64,000 nt of DNA, taken from contig CAVZWL010000012.1 in assembly GCA_963778945.1 (NCBI GenBank), positions 1 through 64,000 of the forward strand, written 5' to 3'. The DNA comes from Fen-1254 sp963778945. GTDB taxonomy: Bacteria > Bacteroidota > Ignavibacteria > UBA10030. Shown here piece after piece: positions 1 to 8,789 of the stretch. Every line of letters starts with the position of its first letter. Position 1 is the stretch's first letter. The translations under genes and the position numbers were made by a program. The notes beneath the pieces were generated by a model. That model was not told where the DNA came from. It did no database searches and saw nothing but the letters and a program-made list of their open reading frames with translations.

Positions 1-216
1 TGTGGCCCTTGACAACTGACAATAGACTTTAACACTATCGAGGTGATGACCCGTTGAATCATATATAATCCCAGTTATACCTGCGACAATATCTGAATCT
101 GGACTTGTTGGGATTTCTTTACATGCCCATTGAATCATTGCAAGTATAATTAAGCTGGAAAAAAGAATGTATCGTATAAAGATTTGAGAATAACTAAAAT
201 ATTCATTGTAATGCAT
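1..216 (-). CDS. Lipoprotein with carboxypeptidase-regulatory-like domain, C-terminus outside window
   Basis: An open frame starts at an ATG at 216 and runs off the left edge, giving 72 visible codons. The N-terminus has a hydrophobic stretch (about residues 12-29) ending in Trp-Ala-Cys-Lys, a weak lipobox, so export and lipidation are likely but not certain. After the Cys and a short polar linker comes 'AGITGIIYDSTGHHLDSVKV', which fits the first strands of a CarboxypepD_reg-like beta-sandwich, common in Bacteroidota surface lipoproteins. The function cannot be stated from this fragment. The gene is the leftmost of a co-oriented minus-strand series. Confidence 0.6.
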   Translation of the reverse strand, partial: MHYNEYFSYSQIFIRYILFSSLIILAMIQWACKEIPTSPDSDIVAGITGIIYDSTGHHLDSVKVYCQLSRAT

Positions 217-273
217 ACAATACTCTTTTATTGAAAATATTTTTAAGCCATGTGTGGCGGCTAACTAATGAAA

Positions 274-430
274 TTATTCTATGGAAAGTTCGTGCGCTCT
301 ATAAAGGATTTTCTTAATCGGATTTTTATCCTCATACTTAAAAACACAAAACCCTCTTTCATCGTATTCAACGAATCCAGAGGATTGAAAATCGTAATAC
401 TACAACAGTCCCCGTGATCCGGTGTAGCCG
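274..430 (-). pseudogene. Possible C-terminal remnant of an unknown protein
   Basis: A short minus-strand frame ending at 274 reads like real protein, with 'SGFVEYDERGFCVFKYEDK' followed by a basic tail ending in HELSIE. It meets an in-frame TAG at about 405 and has no convincing start. An overlapping frame (279-494) has a start codon but less protein-like composition. Either this is the decayed end of a gene or an indel has split it. I do not recognise the family. Confidence 0.3.
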
Positions 431-484
431 CTACAATTGATTGGTGGAATAGTATAAAGCTAATGCAATTGGAAATTAAAAGCA

Positions 485-545
485 ATTGCCACAATGTATA
501 GGGATTGGCAAGATGACAAAACGATGTGGTGGTGTTTTGTCATTC
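485..545. repeat. Solitary hairpin repeat related to the 5585-5835 array
   Basis: The 10-base arm 'atgacaaaac' at 513-522 is mirrored by 'gttttgtcat' at 533-542, a near-perfect hairpin. The flank 'gtatagggattggcaag' matches 'gtatagggagttggcgaag' in the array around 5795-5813. This makes it a dispersed member of the same palindromic family. No gene is seen between here and 628. Confidence 0.55.
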
Positions 546-628
546 ATTTCCCCTAATCGGTTGCGTCGATTTTTATACGACCCATAGGAACCAATGTCTT
601 TAATCAACTTGCTATGGGAGTCTATTGC

Positions 629-1084
629 TTAACCCTTATCTGTGGCCTTTGGCGACCTAACAAAATTAGCTATGGATCGATACACGATGTACGAACCAAG
701 AACCATAACGCCAACACTAAAGACACCATGCATGAGGCCATCAATATTGTATCCAGTTGGCTTTATATATTCCCCTGGTTTGGCTTTCGAGCCGTCCTGC
801 AAATCCTCTCCTCCTTTAGCTGGTTGTGCCTCTTCACTAAAGTCGGTCACCAAAGGTTTTGATCCTATCATCTTAAGCGAAAAAAAACCCAACCATATGA
901 TCAGAGTGCCAGCCAAAAGCCCTTTAGTTAGCCGCGAAAAGGATCGGGGTTTTGCGTTAACATTACGAACCTTTTTTGCGTCTATAACCCTTACTTTCTT
1001 AACTTCTTTCAATTCAAACTCATAACCACAATCGCAATGCCATATATTTTTCGTATTATTTCTTCCACATTTAGGACATTTCAT
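629..1084 (-). CDS. Zinc-ribbon membrane protein of unknown function
   Basis: This 151-residue protein opens with a double-CxxC zinc ribbon (CPKCG near residue 3, CDCG near residue 17). After a basic linker there are two likely membrane segments, near residues 55-73 (LLAGTLIIWLGFFSL) and 118-136. Such zinc-ribbon plus membrane-helix proteins are common, generally uncharacterised small membrane proteins. A clear ribosome site (AAAGGTGA) lies 5 bases before the ATG. It is part of the co-oriented accessory series, and nothing in the sequence links it functionally to its neighbours. Confidence 0.75.
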   Translation of the reverse strand: MKCPKCGRNNTKNIWHCDCGYEFELKEVKKVRVIDAKKVRNVNAKPRSFSRLTKGLLAGTLIIWLGFFSLKMIGSKPLVTDFSEEAQPAKGGEDLQDGSKAKPGEYIKPTGYNIDGLMHGVFSVGVMVLGSYIVYRSIANFVRSPKATDKG

Positions 1085-1114
1085 AAAATCACCTTTATTA
1101 ATTTGACGCCGACT

Positions 1115-1240
1115 AACGAATTCAATATTGGATAAAATAACGGCAGTTTATTTCTGCACTGGAGATCGTTGCTCCAGCAACCGCTAAACTTGACTTTTTT
1201 CTGATTCCGACTAATCCTCCTGTGCTCGGTTCTTCATAAA
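1115..1240. repeat. Intergenic repeat, family copy 1
   Basis: Read on the minus strand, this gap holds 'CAGGAGGATTAGTCGGAATC', then a short stem around 'GGAGCAACGATCTCC', then 'CCAATATTGAATTCGTTAGT' just before the downstream gene. The first part recurs at 6375-6450 and the last part at 1818-1860. The gap shows no reading frame of its own. Confidence 0.55.
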
Positions 1241-1260
1241 TTTATTACTTAGAGGGTGTT

Positions 1261-1797
1261 TTATTTATTTACCAATTCCCTTGATGATACTAAATATATT
1301 TTACCATTTGTAGAATACATATTCTCCCAAATCCAATTGTGATGATGCATTACTTGTTCAGCACTCAAATGAGGACGATTTGCCGTTGTATGACAATCTT
1401 TAACAACGACAATATTGTAGTCTTTGCTTAAAGCAGAATGGACTGTAGCATCGACGCAATAATCTGTCGCACAGCCGGTAATAAATAATTCTGCTATCCC
1501 ATGTTTCTTTAATATCGCATCTAAATCCGAATTATAAAACGAATCATTCACCGTTTTGCTGACAATAATATCATTCGGATGCCGAATAAGAGTTGACAAT
1601 ATATTCCAATCAGTTGTGCCGGGAAGAAATAAGTTTTCTTTTGTTCCATCATGTTGGATAAAGATTACCTTGTCTCCATTCTGTCTGAAGTAATTTGATA
1701 ATAAATTTATTCTTTGAACAACACCTTCAGCATCGAAACGCGGGGTTTCGGGTTTAAAAGAACCTGTCTGCATGTCGATGATTAATAATGCTTTCAC
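1261..1797 (-). CDS. Isochorismatase-like cysteine hydrolase
   Basis: The 178-residue protein belongs to the isochorismatase/nicotinamidase superfamily. The expected catalytic residues are visible: Asp8 in 'LLIIDMQ', Lys81 in 'IIVSKTVNDSF', and Cys114 in 'ITGCATDYCVDATV'. The preceding Gly-Cys-Ala stretch supplies the usual cis-peptide loop. Family members hydrolyse amides or vinyl ethers such as nicotinamide, biuret or isochorismate, and the substrate here cannot be inferred. The start is a GTG preceded by AGAGGAAATAA, a strong ribosome site. No metabolic partner lies nearby, so an isolated accessory role is likely. Confidence 0.88.
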   Translation of the reverse strand: MKALLIIDMQTGSFKPETPRFDAEGVVQRINLLSNYFRQNGDKVIFIQHDGTKENLFLPGTTDWNILSTLIRHPNDIIVSKTVNDSFYNSDLDAILKKHGIAELFITGCATDYCVDATVHSALSKDYNIVVVKDCHTTANRPHLSAEQVMHHHNWIWENMYSTNGKIYLVSSRELVNK

Positions 1798-1817
1798 TTA
1801 TTTCCTCTTGATTGATA

Positions 1818-1905
1818 TTTAAAACGCCTTCTGACGAATTCCATATTGGATTATTCCTGTAATGAGATCGTCGCTCCCTCAAGCCGCGAATGGCCCCGGG
1901 AGAAT
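1818..1905. repeat. Intergenic repeat, family copy 2
   Basis: On the minus strand this carries 'GGCCATTCGCGGCTTGAGGG', then 'AGCGACGATCTCATTACAGG', then 'CCAATATGGAATTCGTCAG' just upstream of the hydrolase start. The first block recurs at 7005-7043 and 14400-14465; the last block recurs at about 1118-1140. A CCCGC/GCGGG hairpin at 1969-1987, followed by CTTTTTT on the plus strand, lies in the same gap. Confidence 0.55.
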
Positions 1906-1999
1906 ATTATTTACTTCTAATTTGTGTTGCACGTTGCAAAACAAAGTTTTTATGCTTCCAGTTTACCCGCCGTCTTTGTTGCGGGCTTTTTTAAAATGG

Positions 2000-2597
2000 C
2001 TAAGGCGCATTACCGCTAAAACCCATTAAATAATGAACTCGGTTTGCATTCTCTAAACTAGTCAATTCCGCCAATAGGTTAAATGCAACCTCAACTGCTG
2101 TAGCTGGTGAAGTTGAAGTAATAATATTGTTTGTAACGTACTATTGGTTCATCAATTACTTGTACACCAAATTCGGCTAATTGCCGTCTACGCTTTCCAT
2201 CCATAATATGGTAGGTAGTTCCTCGTTGCCTGTTTAGAAGTCCCGTTTTCGCTACGGGCAGCGCACCAACACAAATAGAAGCGATTGGCTTCTTCAATTC
2301 GCCGAAATGCTTGATGAAACCTATAACTTGTTCTGAATATGCATCTTTATAAAAGCCAAATGCTTCGAAGCCGCCTGGAATTGCCAATGCGTCAAATTGT
2401 TTAACATCTATTTCTTGCAAGAGAGCATCGGGAATTATTTTCAAACCGAAGGAACAATTGACTTCCTTGTGCAATCCAGCAGTGATTACTTTTACAGGAT
2501 CTAATCCAGAAGCACCTGACCAACCAAGAACATCGTAAAAAGCTGCTGCTTCTAAAACCTCTACACCTTCACAGAGTAATAATAATGCCTTTTTCAT
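2000..2597 (-). CDS. DJ-1/PfpI family protein, frameshifted near the C-terminus
   Basis: The protein has the class I glutamine amidotransferase-like fold of the DJ-1/ThiJ/PfpI family. The nucleophile elbow is 'ASICVGALPVA' with Cys109, and an acidic residue sits early (Glu16 in 'VEVLEAAAF'). The open frame stops at 2091. One surplus base at 2129 restores a very typical ending, 'KNIITSTSPATAVEVAFNLL', finishing at 2000, so the true product is about 198 residues. Members act as chaperones, deglycases, proteases or regulators, and the exact role is not readable here. A single-base assembly error is the simplest explanation of the break. Confidence 0.85.
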
Positions 2598-2944
2598 TTT
2601 CTTCTTTCGATAGCAATGTAAATAATTTGTAATGCCGCCGACCGTTAATGATTTTATCCGTGCATGGTCATCAGAACGATGCCCATTTCTTTACGCGTCA
2701 GTTACAAAAGAGGCGGCTGGAACTCAATAGATATTTTCTTCTCGAAGTCTTGATAATTTAAATAAATACTTACAAAGGTCTGAACTTTTCGATTTTCATT
2801 GTGTTTTTTGAGTTGGAAGATTGTTCGTCCATAATAATTTCTCCTAAATAATTAATGAGCGGTTTGCCTACAGCTAAGGATCTTATCCGTGCTTGGCCTC
2901 AACATAAAGTCGCTGAATGTCAGCTGCCATAGTTGTATTGGCCT
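2598..2944. repeat. Gap with two copies of a ~45-bp repeat and a 20-codon ORF
   Basis: On the minus strand the gap has two similar blocks, each starting 'GCACGGATAA' (near 2660 and 2890). They continue as 'AATCATTAACGGTCGGCGGC' in one and 'GATCCTTAGCTGTAGGC' in the other, both followed by ATTATTTA. Between them (about 2771-2833) is a 20-codon frame, MDEQSSNSKNTMKIEKFRPL, with an excellent AGGAG site 8 bases upstream. No homology is recognised. It may be a tiny gene or a chance ORF within a small mobile unit. Confidence 0.4.
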
Positions 2945-4411
2945 TCAGGGTCTATCCATATCTTTATCAACTTCGATCAACCTCAAAGCATAATCCAATA
3001 TCTCGTCTTTTTCAGTTAAAATATCATCATTTATCAAATAGTCGGGGATAACTCCATTTGCCATTGAAGAATCACCATAAAATGCTTCTGGAAACAGAAC
3101 TGTTAATTGTGTGTTGGGCAGTTTGAATTGTCGTGCATTGGCATCGGTTAATGGTGCAGTTTGTTCACCTATTAATTTTCCAAATCCATAATGCTGAATC
3201 ATTGCAGGCACTTCAATTGCTTGGGAACCGCTAAAACGATTTATCAAAACATAGACATTTCCTTTAAATTTTAAAGAATCTCTGCGAGGTGGATATTTAT
3301 ATTTAGCTGTTGACATTTCAAACCGAACGCCATTTTCTTTCGATAGTATCTCTTTTTTGATATCTCTAAAAAGTTGAGAAGTATCATTCATTTCTTTCCA
3401 AAATATTTTACTAATCTCACTTGATCTAATAAGAAACTTCGAGCCTACCGTAAAAGGTTCAGTAGCAAAAAAGGCAACCATTGGATTGCTAAAAATGCCG
3501 GATCCACCCGGGTTTCCCCGTAAATCGATGATTAACACTTGAGTATGTTTGTTATGAATCACGGTAAAACACGAATCCAGAAGATGGATGAATTCTTTAT
3601 TGTCTAGCAGATCGCTATTTACTTTTAGTTGGGCCTTCTCGTCGTATTTTGAAGCATTAAAAAATGTACCCGGTCGTAAAAAAGCAATATCATCAATATA
3701 TTGAAAAGTTCTTGCCTGATTTGAGAAAGGTAACGGTTTTCTTTTGGACATTAACCCTTCAAAGTTATAACCTGGAATCGATGAAATGTTTATGTCTATT
3801 TGTTTTCCATTCTGCTTTCTTAATCCTGCTTCAAAGTTTTTGATCTCATCGTTCACTATCCATAACATACGGGGAAATGAAATTGCCTCTATCATAGTAT
3901 TTTTAGAATAATCGTTATCACCTGGAAGGTATCTGTATATACTTTTCATAACCTCTTTTATCGGTTTTCCGTTTATCGATATAATTTCATCACCAGGTGT
4001 AATTGTAGAATTGGCTGAATAATTATCCAGAACAAAAACATTGCTGCCCTTGAAAAATACGTTGAGTGGGAATAGTGTCCCTCCATTCTGAAGGTAAGTG
4101 CCATAAGAACTAAAGGGCAAGTCGATTGAACAATGACCCTCATGAGTGAGGGCGACAAATTGTAGAAACAATCTATCAATTTGTAGTAATGTCAGTGAAT
4201 CTGTAATCGATTCCGAGATTTTTCTGTATTCTTTATCAAATACTTCCTTTTTCGTATGCGCATAGAGATCATAATGAGAAGCTTCTAGAGTATTATATAA
4301 GTATTTGAAATCTTCTTTCACTTGCTGCGCAGAGTACTTGCTTTGTTGCTGCCCAAAAGAAATCTGTGTGAAGATAACAGTCGTCAGGATGTACAATCGT
4401 ATCTTATTCAT
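2945..4411 (-). CDS. Exported S41-family serine protease
   Basis: The product has 488 residues. It starts with a signal peptide (about residues 1-20, ending 'ISFGQQ') and an N-terminal helical domain. A degraded PDZ-like segment follows near residues 136-160 ('PGDEIISINGKPI'), and the tail-specific protease core runs from about 240. Core landmarks are 'IDLRGNPGG' (296-303), 'NVYVLINRFSGSQA' with the candidate nucleophile Ser394 or Ser396, and 'GKLIGEQT'. S41 enzymes cut C-terminal tails or unstructured peptides in the periplasm. The start is supported by AAAGGAG 7 bases upstream. It is followed upstream by a regulator/membrane pair but is not clearly an operon partner. Confidence 0.88.
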   Translation of the reverse strand: MNKIRLYILTTVIFTQISFGQQQSKYSAQQVKEDFKYLYNTLEASHYDLYAHTKKEVFDKEYRKISESITDSLTLLQIDRLFLQFVALTHEGHCSIDLPFSSYGTYLQNGGTLFPLNVFFKGSNVFVLDNYSANSTITPGDEIISINGKPIKEVMKSIYRYLPGDNDYSKNTMIEAISFPRMLWIVNDEIKNFEAGLRKQNGKQIDINISSIPGYNFEGLMSKRKPLPFSNQARTFQYIDDIAFLRPGTFFNASKYDEKAQLKVNSDLLDNKEFIHLLDSCFTVIHNKHTQVLIIDLRGNPGGSGIFSNPMVAFFATEPFTVGSKFLIRSSEISKIFWKEMNDTSQLFRDIKKEILSKENGVRFEMSTAKYKYPPRRDSLKFKGNVYVLINRFSGSQAIEVPAMIQHYGFGKLIGEQTAPLTDANARQFKLPNTQLTVLFPEAFYGDSSMANGVIPDYLINDDILTEKDEILDYALRLIEVDKDMDRP

Positions 4412-4423
4412 TTTTCAACTCCT

Positions 4424-4711
4424 TTATTTGATAAAGTTAATTGCTGGTTTATAGATTACAGGCAGTTCTTTTTGAATCCGAATCGAATTTTTCACAATCA
4501 TAATGATACTATATAAATAATACAATCCAAGACACCCAAGGAATATGAAGACAGCGACCACAGTAAAGAAGCTTGTATGACCGCCGTGTTCTGCCCAGCT
4601 TTTTGTAGATCCAAAAATAACCTCTTCAGGTCTGAATACAAAAATGGTGACGATAAAAAGAATGAGCACCGTTGAAATCAGAATCAACATGGTTAATTGG
4701 AAGTTGAGCAA
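4424..4711 (-). CDS. Small membrane protein paired with XRE regulator
   Basis: A 95-residue protein with two strong hydrophobic segments (about residues 5-26 and 48-72) and a polar loop between them. The family is not recognised. Its start lies inside the end of the upstream XRE gene (19-base overlap), so the two are probably translationally coupled. A membrane protein encoded next to a regulator that itself has a hydrophobic tail suggests the two act together, which is inference only. Confidence 0.65.
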   Translation of the reverse strand: MLNFQLTMLILISTVLILFIVTIFVFRPEEVIFGSTKSWAEHGGHTSFFTVVAVFIFLGCLGLYYLYSIIMIVKNSIRIQKELPVIYKPAINFIK

Positions 4712-5061
4712 TTTTTTCCCGTTTCATCGAGATGTTCTATTTTATCCTTCTTGGTAATCCAGAGAACCAAAGGAATGATTGTTCCTAAAAATGGATTTAT
4801 TAAAAATGTGAGCGCAGATAAATTCAAAAGGTTCAACTGTCCTTTGTCTTCCTGCTTTGACCAATCCACTAATTCATCAGGACCAACGTGCAAGGCCTGC
4901 GCCAATCTCGATAATGTATAACCATGAGGTATGGTGATGCCATTTTCAATTCTCTGAATTGTTCTTAAACTCACTTTGCATTCCTCTGCTAAAAACTCCT
5001 GCGAAAAACCGTTTTTCCCTCTTAGTTCTTTTACGCGTCTGCCTAATAATTCATTTTTCAT
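4693..5061 (-). CDS. XRE-family helix-turn-helix regulator with hydrophobic C-terminus
   Basis: Residues 1-60 form a classic Cro/C1-type HTH: 'LGRRVKELRGKNGFSQEFLA', then 'CKVSLRTIQRIENGITIPHG' and 'SRLAQALHV'. After a short linker the C-terminus (about residues 80-105) is hydrophobic, with 'FLGTIIPLVLWI', so the regulator may be membrane-tethered, a layout frequent in Bacteroidota. AAAGGAC precedes the ATG by about 9 bases. It overlaps the small membrane protein gene that follows, its most likely functional partner. The target genes are unknown. Confidence 0.85.
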   Translation of the reverse strand: MKNELLGRRVKELRGKNGFSQEFLAEECKVSLRTIQRIENGITIPHGYTLSRLAQALHVGPDELVDWSKQEDKGQLNLLNLSALTFLINPFLGTIIPLVLWITKKDKIEHLDETGKNCSTSN

Positions 5062-5396
5062 AGATGTTGTCCTTTCAAATTTAGTATAAAGATACGAACT
5101 GGTAGTTTTACATGTTGCGTCTTTATTACGTCATTCTTACGACATTTGTGTCGAGAGGCTTTTTGGGGCAAATGGCAGGTTATTTGTTTAATTACGCTAT
5201 ATGCAATTTGTACGTTTTAAGGATGGCGACTAAGCTGTGGCAACTTATCTGTTTCGTTCCATCTTGTGGCAAATAAATAATTAAAGTTCCGATTGGAAAT
5301 ATTTTCCGGATATGCGCCCTTCACCATTGCTACAATGATTAGAATTTATGTCAATCCATAGCGATATGCAAGCGCCCATAAGGGGCATATTTTTCG

Positions 5397-5520
5397 AAAA
5401 ACTAAAAAATCCAGAAATCGAATTCCCATATAGGAACCTGCTCGACATTGATTCCTCTCCTATCTTGGAGTAGAAGCAACCTTTGACCTCTATATACCGG
5501 TTATTCCGACGAGGCCTCAT
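5397..5520. repeat. ~120-bp dispersed repeat, copy A
   Basis: This stretch matches 8610-8732 in the same orientation, including the long shared block from 'ccatataggaacctg' through 'attgattcctctcc' to 'tatcttggagtagaagcaac'. Small differences show the copies are old. No protein signature is seen in either. The two copies bracket a 3.2-kb segment holding three accessory genes. Confidence 0.7.
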
Positions 5521-5584
5521 TTTGGGTCCCATATTTTTAGGCCAGTTAGGATAATAAAATATCAGGCAAGATTGTAAAACGACC

Positions 5585-5835
5585 AATTCCGACTTCGCCA
5601 GTTCGACATTCTGCCGAAGGTATATATGTATTTGGCGAAGTGGCAAAACATTTCATCTCTGACTTCGCCATTCCGCCACAGTTCCTAGAGAATAAATGGC
5701 AATGGCAAAGATCGCCAGTTTGACACAGTTCCCATATGAATACCGGCGATGGCAAAGCGTAGTTCGCCATGGAGAGTTTGCAATTCTGCCATCGTGTATA
5801 GGGAGTTGGCGAAGTGGCAAAATGGCAAAATATTC
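5585..5835. repeat. Tandem array of imperfect ~60-bp palindromes
   Basis: Four degenerate units follow one another, each running from a 'TTCGCCA'-type arm to a 'TGGCGAA/TGGCAA'-type arm. The clearest has the 9-base arm 'acttcgcca' at 5591-5599 pairing with 'tggcgaagt' at 5633-5641. The others span about 5660-5710, 5710-5756 and 5760-5832. Spacers vary in sequence and length, so this is not a CRISPR array. A solitary relative sits at 485-545. The short frames crossing it have no protein-like features. Confidence 0.6.
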
Positions 5836-5851
5836 TTGCAGAAAGCTCAAT

Positions 5852-6308
5852 TTAAGAGTTACATAATGTTGACAGCGCCTGATTTACAATTCGTATCGAC
5901 TCATACATTTGTCTAGCCGTAGACTCTAAATATTCCTTTGACAATTCTTGTTTGATTTCAAGCCTAACTTCGTGATTAATGGGTTTTGAATATTTATGAA
6001 CTGTTATAAGAAGATCATCTTTTGTAACCGTTCTGCCATGTGCCATAGAATCTCTAAAACGAATTATAATATCTCCCTTTGGTAGCATGAATTCAATTCT
6101 AACAATTTTGTTATATCTCTCAAGTAATTGCTGAAAGGTCATATAATTGGTTAAATAATCTTCTTGACATAACTCGCCTTCATCTATTTCAAGACCGGTG
6201 TGAGTTTGCTTTTCATAATTCATTAGATAAAACCGAATACTCGTCTCCAAAGAATTAAAGTTCAACCAAGCACATTCCGAGAAGATTTTGGTATTCTTCT
6301 AAATTCAT
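5852..6308 (-). CDS. Hypothetical protein, probably frameshifted near its start
   Basis: The main frame (5852-6265) opens only at a TTG and gives 137 residues without recognisable domains. It is rich in charged residues and mostly helical in character, with 'FQQLLERYNKIVRIEF' and 'DSMAHGRTV' in the middle. An ATG at 6308 with GGAAGAAG upstream reads MNLEEYQNLLGMCLVEL and runs into the main frame after a one-base slip near 6258, which would make a natural start of about 151 residues. A different frame starting at 6320 is also possible. No signal peptide is seen. Function unknown. Confidence 0.5.
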
Positions 6309-6374
6309 TAAATGCTTCTTCCATTATTATATTATTTAGAATTTTATTCTTGGATAATTTCTTACAAGCCCTTC

Positions 6375-6450
6375 TGGTCTCGATTGCACTCCGCAATCCG
6401 CCGAACTTGGTTTTCTACTGACTCCGACTAATCTTCCTGTTCTCACATCT
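6375..6450. repeat. Intergenic repeat, family copy 3
   Basis: On the minus strand this has 'ATGAAGATGTGAGAACAGG', then 'AAGATTAGTCGGAGTCAGT', then 'CAAGTTCGGCGGATTGCGG', matching the 1170-1240 copy across about 80 bases with scattered differences. It contains a short stem (ATTGCGGAGTGCAAT). It lies between two unrelated minus-strand genes. Confidence 0.55.
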
Positions 6451-6512
6451 TCATGGCAATAGTTTTCCGGCAGCTTTCAAAGCATTGTATATTCTAATAT
6501 CATTGCGGACAT

Positions 6513-6974
6513 CTACAGTATCTTTATCAAATACAGACCCCGGCCTATTTTAAATCCGTTCGGGATTGGATTTGATGTTCGATTGCGTAGCGGTAAAAAT
6601 ATCTCAGGACTATCACTAATATATGAATCTGCAGCATCTATAAACATTCCCCAATATATTCGTTCGTCATTGGCAACAATGACGAATAAATGATCTACCA
6701 ATGATTTTCTGTTTTCCAATCTATGTTTTATTTGTGTGGAAAATGAGATTAAGTGGGAATGCCATGCGTAACTTGTAATCGAATCCACCGTCAATAGAGG
6801 TATGCTATCCAAAACAAAATCCTTCAGCTTAGGTTTCTCCGAGGTATGATACATATTTGGATTCTTCGCAAGATAGATACTAAAAACATCTTTGTATTGT
6901 GAGATTGCTTTATCTGATTTCCATCCACATATAACCAATGAAGTTAATAGATAAATAAATATCTTATTTTTCAT
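6513..6974 (-). CDS. Exported protein of unknown function
   Basis: This is a 153-residue protein with an N-terminal hydrophobic segment (residues 4-18, 'IFIYLLTSLVICGWKS'). It is likely a signal sequence, and the Cys at 16 might be lipidated although the lipobox is poor. The rest has alternating hydrophobic residues typical of a small beta-rich exported domain, with 'HLFVIVANDERIYWGMFIDA' as its most structured stretch. I do not recognise a family. It is flanked by repeats on both sides, like the other genes of this accessory series. Confidence 0.6.
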   Translation of the reverse strand: MKNKIFIYLLTSLVICGWKSDKAISQYKDVFSIYLAKNPNMYHTSEKPKLKDFVLDSIPLLTVDSITSYAWHSHLISFSTQIKHRLENRKSLVDHLFVIVANDERIYWGMFIDAADSYISDSPEIFLPLRNRTSNPIPNGFKIGRGLYLIKIL

Positions 6975-7004
6975 TATGCTTTCTAATGATTTCTACACGA
7001 TGAT

Positions 7005-7043
7005 ACAATATTAGTATTCTCCCGCAAGCCGCGAATGGCCTCG
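7005..7043. repeat. Intergenic repeat, family copy 4
   Basis: On the minus strand the sequence 'GAGGCCATTCGCGGCTTGCG' follows the sorting-tail gene directly and shares 20 bases with the copies at 1870-1900 and 14440-14465. It sits between a stop codon and the next start, with no reading frame of its own. Confidence 0.55.
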
Positions 7044-8362
7044 CTATTTCAAAAGCATAAGCCGTTTCGTTTGTGTAAACGATCCTGCTTGCAATCGATA
7101 GAAATAAATTCCACTCGAAATCTTTGCTGCATTCCATTGGCGCGAATAGGTGCCTGCCGGTAATTCTTGCGAGACAATGGTTGCCACTTCTCTTCCTAAT
7201 ATATCGAATATTTTTAATGAGACTGATGAACGTGACGGAATAGTAAATGATATCGTCGTTGTTGGATTGAATGGATCGGGATAATTTTGATTAAGACAAT
7301 AATGTGTCGGCAAACCAATCCAGGTTTTGTCCACTGATGTGATCATATCCGACAACGGTCGCCTCATTATGCCGTCTACGGGTATTGTTTGATTATTCTG
7401 ATTTGTAATCGTATACGAAACTCCAATAAAAACATATGTATCACAAGCTGTGATCGACGTAATGGTTCGGCCAGTAAGTCCGGAGCTCTCATTGATCCAA
7501 TTTGTCCCATTGTTGGTAGATAGAAACACTCTCCCATCAGAAGTTCCAGCAAATATGTTCGTGCCTGCGATGGCAAGATTATTAATAGTGATATACGGAT
7601 TTGAACCTACGGACGTTAATCCTGAATCAACTTTAGCCCAGTTTTTTCCATTGTTGGTAGATAGAACACTCCACCATATGCGCCAGCAAATATATTCGAG
7701 CCATAAACAGCAAAAGCATTAACATTAACATAAGAGTATGTACCAACAGGTGTCAATCCAGAATCGACTTGAATCCAGCTCGTTCCCGTATTAGTGGTAA
7801 GAAAAACACCATGGTTTGTACCTGCGAATACATTACTGCCGGAGACGGCAAGAGCATAGATCTTACTAATGTTTGTCAACCCAGAATCAACCGTGCTCCA
7901 GCTTGTGCCATTGTTTGTGGATAGAAAAATGCCACTGTTTTCACTCTCACCTAAAAGATCATTGCCAAAAACGACAAGACTGTTGACACTAGTATTTGTC
8001 AAGCCATTATTAACTGCTGTCCAGTTTGCACCATTGTTCGTGGAAAGAAAAACACCACCGTTCGTCCCTGCAAAAAGATTATTGCCAGAAACGGCAAGAG
8101 AATATACATTGACTGCTCCGATGGTATTCGTCAGAGGAAGACTTTCTCCTGCCCAATTTGCGCCATTGTCAGTTGAGAATAATACGGTGGCCATAGTCCC
8201 GGCAAAGATATTGGAGCCGGAGACAGCAAAAGTATTAATGGTTTGTGATACTGAAGTTACACCTGAAGACCATTCATATGTCTGAACCCATTGGGCATGC
8301 AGCAGATTTATGCTGCTGAATAAGCAAAATATAATAAAGAGAATTCGGAAAATATTTTTCAT
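7044..8362 (-). CDS. Type IX-secreted YCF48-like repeat protein, one frameshift
   Basis: The gene starts at an ATG (8362) with AAAGGAAAAG upstream and a clear signal peptide (MKNIFRILFIIFCLFSSINLLHAQ). The body is 5-6 repeats of about 45 residues built on 'GGVFLSTNNGANWTAVNNGL' and 'ALAVSGNNLFAGT', as in BNR/YCF48-like beta-propellers. A base is missing at about 7665 (TTC TAT for TTT CTA T), which splits the frame, and both halves continue the same repeat. The last ~75 residues are a type A T9SS sorting domain (NYPDPFNPTTTISF, 'LKIFDILGREVATIV', 'SSGIYFYRL'). It is expected at the cell surface. Its ligand is unknown. Confidence 0.85.
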
Positions 8363-8609
8363 TGCTTTTCCTTTCGGAACATAATAAAAATAAATTTCAC
8401 TTAACGTCATTCGGCTGCGTGATGCAGCTCGTTATGCTAAGTGTTCGAGCCACTTTAGTTATAAAGCAGAAGCAAAATTGATTGAATTACCTTCCCGAAA
8501 CGGGATTAAAGCCAAAATCCTCCCGATCCGGCTTATCTGAAAGCAATGTTAGTGATATTTTATATTGGAATCAATGACAAGATTGGGCCATAGGGAGGCA
8601 GATTATCCT

Positions 8610-8732
8610 AAAACTAAAAAATTACAGAAATCCATTTTCCATATAGGAACCTGTTCGATATTGATTCCTCTCCTATCTTGGAGTAGAAGCAACTCTTAGG
8701 CCTCTCATGGGGAATCACGGGTTGAGGCTCAT
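8610..8732. repeat. ~120-bp dispersed repeat, copy B
   Basis: This is the same-orientation partner of 5397-5520. It is followed at 8705-8722 by 'catggggaatcacgggttg', where copy A has diverged. The 247 bases between the sorting-tail gene and this repeat (8363-8609) show no gene. Confidence 0.7.
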
Positions 8733-8789
8733 TCTAAAAATCGTAATCGTAAAAATAAGACCATCAGATCACCCTGATACTAAAGGGAA

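Noticed and set aside
5585..5835. CRISPR array
   Set aside because: The repeats are degenerate palindromes of uneven length without uniform spacers, and no cas gene is present.
5281..5850. Three overlapping minus-strand ORFs in the repeat region
   Set aside because: They cross the dispersed repeat and hairpin array, overlap each other in different frames, and have no recognisable features.
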